From the NCBI GenBank assembly GCA_012862575.1, contig BLSF01000004.1:888446-952445 (forward strand): a stretch of 64,000 bases of DNA, in the 5' to 3' direction. The notes beneath the pieces were generated by a model that saw only the letters and a list, made by a program, of their open reading frames with translations, did not search any database and had not been told where the DNA came from. The position numbers were made by a program, and so were the translations under genes. This DNA is from Parietichytrium sp. I65-24A (taxonomy: Eukaryota > Sar > Bigyra > Thraustochytrida > Thraustochytriidae). The stretch's first letter is position 1. Every line of letters starts with the position of its first letter. Below are positions 59,136-64,000 of this stretch, piece by piece.

Positions 59136-60668
59136 ATGAGCGTGATAATCGTCTTCACGGGAACTTTCGAGAGTGCAAAACGTGCAATTGTGGAGAGCGA
59201 TGCCAGGCGGCTGGGGTGCATCGTGAAGTCATCTTGTACAAAGGAGGTCGATATTTTGGTTCTTGGAGACCACGGCGATGGAGTCAACAGCTCCAAGCAC
59301 CAAAAGGCGTTGAGTTTAGGCGGGGTGGAGATTATCTCTGAGACCGAGTGGCTGTCCCGCGCCAAGAACTTTCAAGGTGCAGCAGAGGAGGACGCCGCCT
59401 TGCAAAGCGCCGCCTCTGCCTCTGAAGCAGAGACAGTCGAATACGTGGAGAGTGTTGGGACAGAAACGATCGACTTGACTGGAGAGGACGATACTGGCCG
59501 GCTGGAGACCTGCCAGGGCTGGCAGGGCAAATCAGATGCTCCTTTGAGGAGCGCTTCTCCAAAAGCAGCGCTTCAGGATGGCGACTCTTTGCAAGTCGAG
59601 TCAATGTCCAGCGATACAAAGTACACCGTCAAGAGGGTCGGTGATGGGTACTACTGTACCTGCCCAGCATGGCGCAACCAAAACCGCCCAATCAATGCTC
59701 GAACATGTAAGCACTTGAAAATCGTGTTGGGGGAACACTTTGAGACTTTAAGGTGCAAGGAAGTTGAAGACAATGTTCCTGAACGTGGTGCGCTAAGTTC
59801 AGGGAAGCGCGCGAGATCGAAAACCCCTGGATCTCCGCACGGAGCCAAGAGAACCAAGCTTTCTTCCGGCGAAAAGTACACTGGAGGGGTTCTTCTCGCG
59901 CAAAAATGGGACGAAAAGAAGCTCCTCAAAGGCTGGCACATGTCAGAAAAGCTAGACGGTGTTCGGGCGATTTGGGACGGTGAAAATTTCGTGAGTCGCT
60001 TGAACAACGTTTTCCCTGCACCTGATGCCGTCAAAGCTTTAATGCCCAAAATCGCATTGGACGGCGAGCTGTTCATGGGGCGCGGCCAGTTTTCCACGAC
60101 GGTCTCAGTCGTAAAAACTCGCGGTCATGCGAATTGGTCCAACATCAAGTACCACGTATTCGACGCCCCTGGCCTTTGTGTTCCTTTCGAGGAAAGGCTT
60201 GCAGAGATTGCCAAAGTATGCAAGGCAGTGCCTAACATTCATATTGTACAGCATATGACGGTTCGTGACAACGACCATGTTTTGGAGGAGCTGGAGCGGA
60301 TCATCAAACTCGGTGGAGAGGGGGTGATGCTCCGCCAACCCAAATCTGAGTATGTCGGTTCTCGGTCATCTACTTTGCTCAAATATAAACGATTCTACGA
60401 TGCCGAGGCTATTGTGATTGGGCATGAAGGCGGTGCAGGCAGGAATTCTGGTCGTTTGGGTGCACTCGTTTGCAAGATGGAGAGCGGGAAAACCTTCAAA
60501 GTGGGCTCTGGCTTTAGTGACAGTGAGAGAGAGAAGCCGCCCAAGATGAATGCAATTATCACGTACCGATTCCAAGAGCTTACACCAGGCAAGGTTCCAA
60601 GGTTCCCAACTTTTGTCGGGGAGGCTATCGACAAAGACTCCCCTTGCGATGCAAAAATTTCTCAATGA
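59136..60668 (+). CDS. ATP-dependent DNA ligase with BRCT and SWIM domains
   Basis: 510 residues, no intron; start in AAGGATGAGC. Residues 1-80 form a BRCT domain (VIIVFTGTFESAKRAIVE, DILVLGDH, GVEIISETEWL). Residues about 159-203 hold a SWIM zinc finger (YYCTCPAWR with a later TCKHLKIVLG). From about residue 250 comes a compact ATP-dependent ligase: motif I SEKLDGVRA with the AMP-accepting Lys near residue 272, motif III LDGELFMG, motif IV GGEGVMLR and motif V LLKYKRFYDAEAIVIG, then an OB-fold with TFKVGSGFSD. Only the catalytic core is present, with no N-terminal DNA-binding domain as in ligase I, III or IV, so it resembles the small bacterial/viral-type ligases. BRCT and SWIM presumably direct it to repair sites. 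The organelle or pathway is not shown by the sequence; no targeting peptide is seen. Confidence 0.92.
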   Translation: MSVIIVFTGTFESAKRAIVESDARRLGCIVKSSCTKEVDILVLGDHGDGVNSSKHQKALSLGGVEIISETEWLSRAKNFQGAAEEDAALQSAASASEAETVEYVESVGTETIDLTGEDDTGRLETCQGWQGKSDAPLRSASPKAALQDGDSLQVESMSSDTKYTVKRVGDGYYCTCPAWRNQNRPINARTCKHLKIVLGEHFETLRCKEVEDNVPERGALSSGKRARSKTPGSPHGAKRTKLSSGEKYTGGVLLAQKWDEKKLLKGWHMSEKLDGVRAIWDGENFVSRLNNVFPAPDAVKALMPKIALDGELFMGRGQFSTTVSVVKTRGHANWSNIKYHVFDAPGLCVPFEERLAEIAKVCKAVPNIHIVQHMTVRDNDHVLEELERIIKLGGEGVMLRQPKSEYVGSRSSTLLKYKRFYDAEAIVIGHEGGAGRNSGRLGALVCKMESGKTFKVGSGFSDSEREKPPKMNAIITYRFQELTPGKVPRFPTFVGEAIDKDSPCDAKISQ

Positions 60669-61431
60669 CCGCCTTTTAGCAATGCGAGAGCAGTGCTCAA
60701 TTGCTCCTACTCGTTGAAATCTTGTGACATGGTACTCGAAACTTGTATAGACAAATAAATGTTCTCTTTTGATCCTCGCGATTCGCCTTTTGACAGTAGT
60801 GATTGCTTGTGCGTTGCCAGGTTTTCCTTCCTTACCTTTTCGCTTTTTCACCGTGACCGAAGCAGCTACAGCGGCAGTCGTTAGTATTTGCGACACACTC
60901 CGTTGGGACTTGCCCCCTTTTTCGTGAAAAGGAGATTGCGCTCGTGAGAGTCCAATTCTGTGATCGTTTTTCAAAGAATGGGAATGTAACGACAGCCAAA
61001 AAAGCCTACGGAGCTTGATCTTCTTAGGGCTTGTCCTATTTTTTCATGTAGTAGGTAAATTTAGTAAGCGACGCAGCTACAGCGACAGTGACCATCAGTA
61101 ACCCCTGCCAGTGGGGCAACGAGAGAGAGTCTAGGTCTGTGAAGTGAATTGCGGTAGGACTTTGGCCTTTCCTGATTAAGTCCTGGCAGTAGGCAGAGAT
61201 AGGCATAGTTGGCATTGTGTTGCTGAGTTGTCAATCTTGTTCCAACAGCTGGTACATTTCGTCGCAAGCCGGGAGACACCAAGCGCGCTTTGGAGTGCAG
61301 CGCAGGGCTAAGATTCGGCCGAGGAATCTCAAGAGAGCATTAGGGCGCGAAAGCGAACGTCGAGGCAGTTCTGTCCCACTTTTCAAGCCACGAACAGCTC
61401 GGAGCAATACATTCCCACTGTCTTGAGCAAG
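60669..61431. other. Intergenic region after the ligase
   Basis: No supported gene. A candidate poly(A) signal (AATAAA) lies at 60754. Two similar CAGCTACAGCGRCAGT segments (about 60862 and 61073) are the only repeat seen. Confidence 0.4.
60754..60759 (+). terminator. Candidate polyadenylation signal of the ligase gene
   Basis: AATAAA 86 bp after the ligase stop codon, followed by GTTCTCTTTT. Confidence 0.4.
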
Positions 61432-61919
61432 ATGGAAGTTCAGACCCGGTGGCGAAGCGTTTTGAAAGGCATCTCGTGGCGTGTTGTCGCCACCGTGACG
61501 ACAATCCTCCTCAGTCTTGCGTTAGAGGTAAGTGTCTGCGCTGTGTTCAGCTTTGCATCTTCTTTTAGCACAACTGACCGCGCACCTCTCTGCTGTAGGG
61601 CACAATGGAAACTGCACTCAAGATAGGTCCGCTCGACTTTGTCGTCAAACTGATGGTGTTTTATTTGCATGAGCGCTTTTGGCTGCTGCCCTCTTTGCAG
61701 CTGCTGCCAAACAGAGCGCTTTGGAAAATGGTTTTGTGGAAGATACTTGCAATTTCTATGACAATTTCAACAACGTGGATCGTCACGGGAAGCTTGAAAG
61801 TCGCCGTGAGACTTGGCTCTTCGGATTTTTTCGTCAAGTTATTTCTCTATTACGCTCACGAAAAGGTCTGGGATACTGTGTCCCTTGGCCGCGATGTGAA
61901 AGCAGGAAAGGGAGAGTAG
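61432..61919 (+). CDS. Tandem DUF2061 small membrane protein (2 exons)
   Basis: Exons 61432-61527 and 61599-61919 (71-bp intron, GTAAGT to CTGTAG) give 138 residues. Two copies of the DUF2061 unit follow each other: RSVLKGISWRVVATVTTILL, then KIGPLDFVVKLMVFYLHERFW; and MVLWKILAISMTISTTWIVT, then SSDFFVKLFLYYAHEKVW. Each unit has a WR/W-type start, one or two hydrophobic helices and the Y-x-HE-K/R-x-W signature. Bacterial members are about 70-80 residues with one copy and no known activity, so the protein is a likely small multispanning membrane protein of unknown role. The first unit keeps K-x-I-S-W-R; the second has lost part of it. The ATG context is AAGATGG, and the short intron falls between the first helix and the rest of unit 1. 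Confidence 0.85.
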
Positions 61920-63601
61920 CGATCGCTTCTCGGATTCACTGCCCACTCTTCTCGACGCTCATGTCCTTCTTCCAAGACGTAGGTGTCGCGAGTGGTCGGT
62001 ACAGCAGAACGAGAGACTCGGATCTCGTTTGAGGAATCGTGCAGTTTAATTGACATTGCCGTTTGTATGTCGTACACGGCCAACCTCACCACACACCGCC
62101 CTAGGTTTTAGTTCGACCGCTCAATAGAAGAGACCAGGAAGTTACTTGCTAACACATCCAACACGATTGCCAAGAGCACCTACTATTGCGCGCCCAAAGC
62201 CAGAAAAGATGTCTAAAAGGGCGAAGGTTGAAAATGAAATTGAGAAACATATAACATATGTGGAATTTTTGTTCTAAACTGTATTCCAGTTCTCAAATTT
62301 CCAATCACATCATGCGATCACCATATCCAGTCTTGAGTCTCAGCTTTTGAAGAAAGCTTGCCTATCTAGTCGAAGACAACGGAACCTGACAGCAAGTCTT
62401 TTTACTGCTCAAATGGCTCAGTCGTGAAGAAGCACGGTGGGTAAATTGTTGGGCTGCACGGGCTATGGCGAGCTTACGCACAGCCCTTCGCGAAGGACCT
62501 CCTTTGACATCAGTACGGATGTACTTTTAAATAGCTTTGCTGCTCACTCTTTTTGAAACCTCGGTGAATGATGGACTCGGTGATGGTGATGGAGAGCAAA
62601 GCTATCGCTTCTTTTTCTCGCCCCAGAGTTCCCAACCTGAGCCTCTGGGATATGCCGCACTCAACTCCATCTGCCGAACAAAACTGGCAAGAGAGCACAT
62701 TGGTAACACTCTACTGTGGCACCACGGTGCTGATACCACACCTAAGCGATTTCACGCTCTCCATCGCTAGCCCATCCAAGTCCGCGGAATTGCCCTTCAA
62801 TTTTGCCTGATGAGAGACCAACTTCGTGTGGCAACTTGGTTGATAAACAAGGATGAGTTAGCGATGCAAGTCTGTCCGCCCCGTTAACACAGAACTTTGC
62901 GATAGCGGACAAATGAATGAACACCTTCGCGATATATCTTGCTTGGATTTTCAAAACATCAATTACAGCATTATTCCCACTTGCAGTTTGTCCTTTTCTT
63001 GTTTATAAATTTTGTCGTCTCGGTACCCGGGACTTCTTCCTCAAAGAGACACCGAGATATGTTCATGCTTCCGTGCAGCTCTTTCAGAACCTTTTAACAT
63101 AATGCAAAGGCCGATTTGTTAGGTCCTTAGGGTGCACATCACTTCGAACGGGGATACGTGCGCCAAACCACATTGTCGAATCTCTTCCTTTCGGTCGAGT
63201 ATTTGTGTCCCACCAAGCTCTCCACGTCGACTCGCAAAATCCTGAGCCTTTTTCTTGCTGGCACAAGATATGTCGCCCAGCGCGTTTGCTGTTCGGCGCT
63301 TGGCTTTGCTCATAAGAATTGATATCTGGAGCTCTGAAGAATGAGTTCCGTCTGCACGTTTCAAATCGGTCTACGTTGGAAAAAACAAAGCGCAAGCTTC
63401 TGTGTGGGTGTGGTCAGATTTTTTTAGATGTAGAAAAAAAAATAAGATAGATACCTATGGTAAACAGTGTAAACAGGTGTGAATGAAGTAAACAGCCTTC
63501 GCCTGTACTGTAAACTCGATACAAATAACGCAAAGAGTACCAGAGCATCACGTGCGCGAACTCTGGAGACTGACAGGCTGAAGAAGAAAGGAAAAGAAAG
63601 G
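61920..63601. other. Intergenic region near the right edge
   Basis: 1.7 kb. I see no supported gene, RNA or notable repeat; open frames here are short and carry no family motif. Confidence 0.4.
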
Positions 63602-64000
63602 ATGGGCGGGTACCAGGAGATGGGGGTTGGAGCGGGCAAAAGGGCGAGGTTTCGGCGGGTGGACTCGTTGGACGAAGGCCTTCAGGCGATCGACCGAGGG
63701 AAAAAAGCCGTGTGGTGAGTTGACAAACAACAGACTGTTCAGAGGCGGAATACGTCGGTTCTAATGGTGCTTTCCTTTCACGCAGCGTTGGCTCGGATTG
63801 CAGAGCGGGGCCAGATGGGGCGAAAAAGATCGCCGCCAAGCTCGAGGCAAACAAAACACTCCTTCATTTGATGTAAGCCATTCTCCAGTGAGACTTTGAC
63901 ACTAGATCCATGAAAGCGCACTACTTGCCGACATCGTTGGAGTTCGCGTCACTTTACGTGGCTTTGACAACGATTTGGTGAAAATGTTTAGCACTCTACT
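63602..64000 (+). CDS. 5' end of a gene with an LRR-like segment (runs off window)
   Basis: Two likely exons, 63602-63714 and 63786-63872, joined across GTGAGT and CACGCAG; a further GTAAGC donor follows at 63873, and the rest lies in or beyond the last 130 bp. The joined product starts MGGYQEMGVGAGKRARFRR and contains DGAKKIAAKLEANKTLLHL, which matches one unit of ribonuclease-inhibitor-type leucine-rich repeats (GAKALAEALKxNKTLxxL). If right, this is the first repeat of a cytosolic LRR protein. With only about 65 residues visible, the call rests on one repeat and on the splice sites. I cannot place exon 3 with confidence. Confidence 0.4.

Noticed and set aside
1-64000. tRNA, rRNA, spliceosomal RNA genes and CRISPR arrays
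   Set aside because: I looked for T-loop GGTTCRA patterns and known RNA cores by eye; nothing had a matching A box or fold. A covariance-model scan would be decisive.

Overview
The window is eukaryotic nuclear DNA, most likely from a heterotrophic flagellated protist. Several spliced genes have short introns (mostly 70-125 bp) with GTAAGT/GTGAGT donors and CTAAC or CTGAC branch-point-like sites, whereas the longest genes are uninterrupted. A PACRG gene implies a cilium or flagellum. An enolase with a presequence-like N-terminus fits the mitochondrial lower glycolysis described in stramenopiles. I see no plastid-type gene. A thraustochytrid-like (labyrinthulean) stramenopile is my best guess, as an inference only.

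Layout. 1-9.1 kb: the 3' part of a mitochondrial-type Na+/Ca2+ exchanger, a dolichol-phosphate mannose synthase (minus strand), a five-exon enolase and PACRG. 9.2-13.1 kb: a membrane-anchored cysteine-synthase homologue (minus), a probable RNA polymerase I RPA34-type subunit, and a four-exon DJ-1 gene (minus) whose stop codon lies 42 bp from its neighbour's. 13.7-23.8 kb: a secreted or luminal ankyrin-repeat protein, an importin-5/Kap121-type importin, and an unrecognised 885-aa protein with degenerate EF-hand-like helices. 24.9-36.6 kb: a PRISE-type short-chain dehydrogenase/reductase, a 2098-aa secreted protein with EGF-like, Calx-beta, filamin-like and PA14 modules, mitochondrial bL19, and a 5'-truncated aspartic-protease relic.

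36.6-42.7 kb is gene-poor. It holds two copies of a 53-bp sequence, each bracketed by a different 9-bp direct repeat, which looks like insertion of a very small mobile element. 42.7-56.3 kb carries four probable regulatory or DNA-binding genes: two paralogous proteins of no family I recognise, a MULE/FAR1-type protein that has lost two catalytic aspartates, and a bHLH protein. A duplicated and inverted repeat lies beside the MULE-type gene.

57.4-64 kb: ribosomal protein eL20 (minus, three exons), an ATP-dependent DNA ligase fused to BRCT and SWIM domains, a tandem DUF2061 membrane protein, and the start of a gene with one LRR-like stretch, cut by the window edge. The genes are independent transcription units on both strands; nothing suggests an operon. 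Non-coding DNA is rich in microsatellites and in a recurring motif close to GTACTGACNGTGAGTAC.
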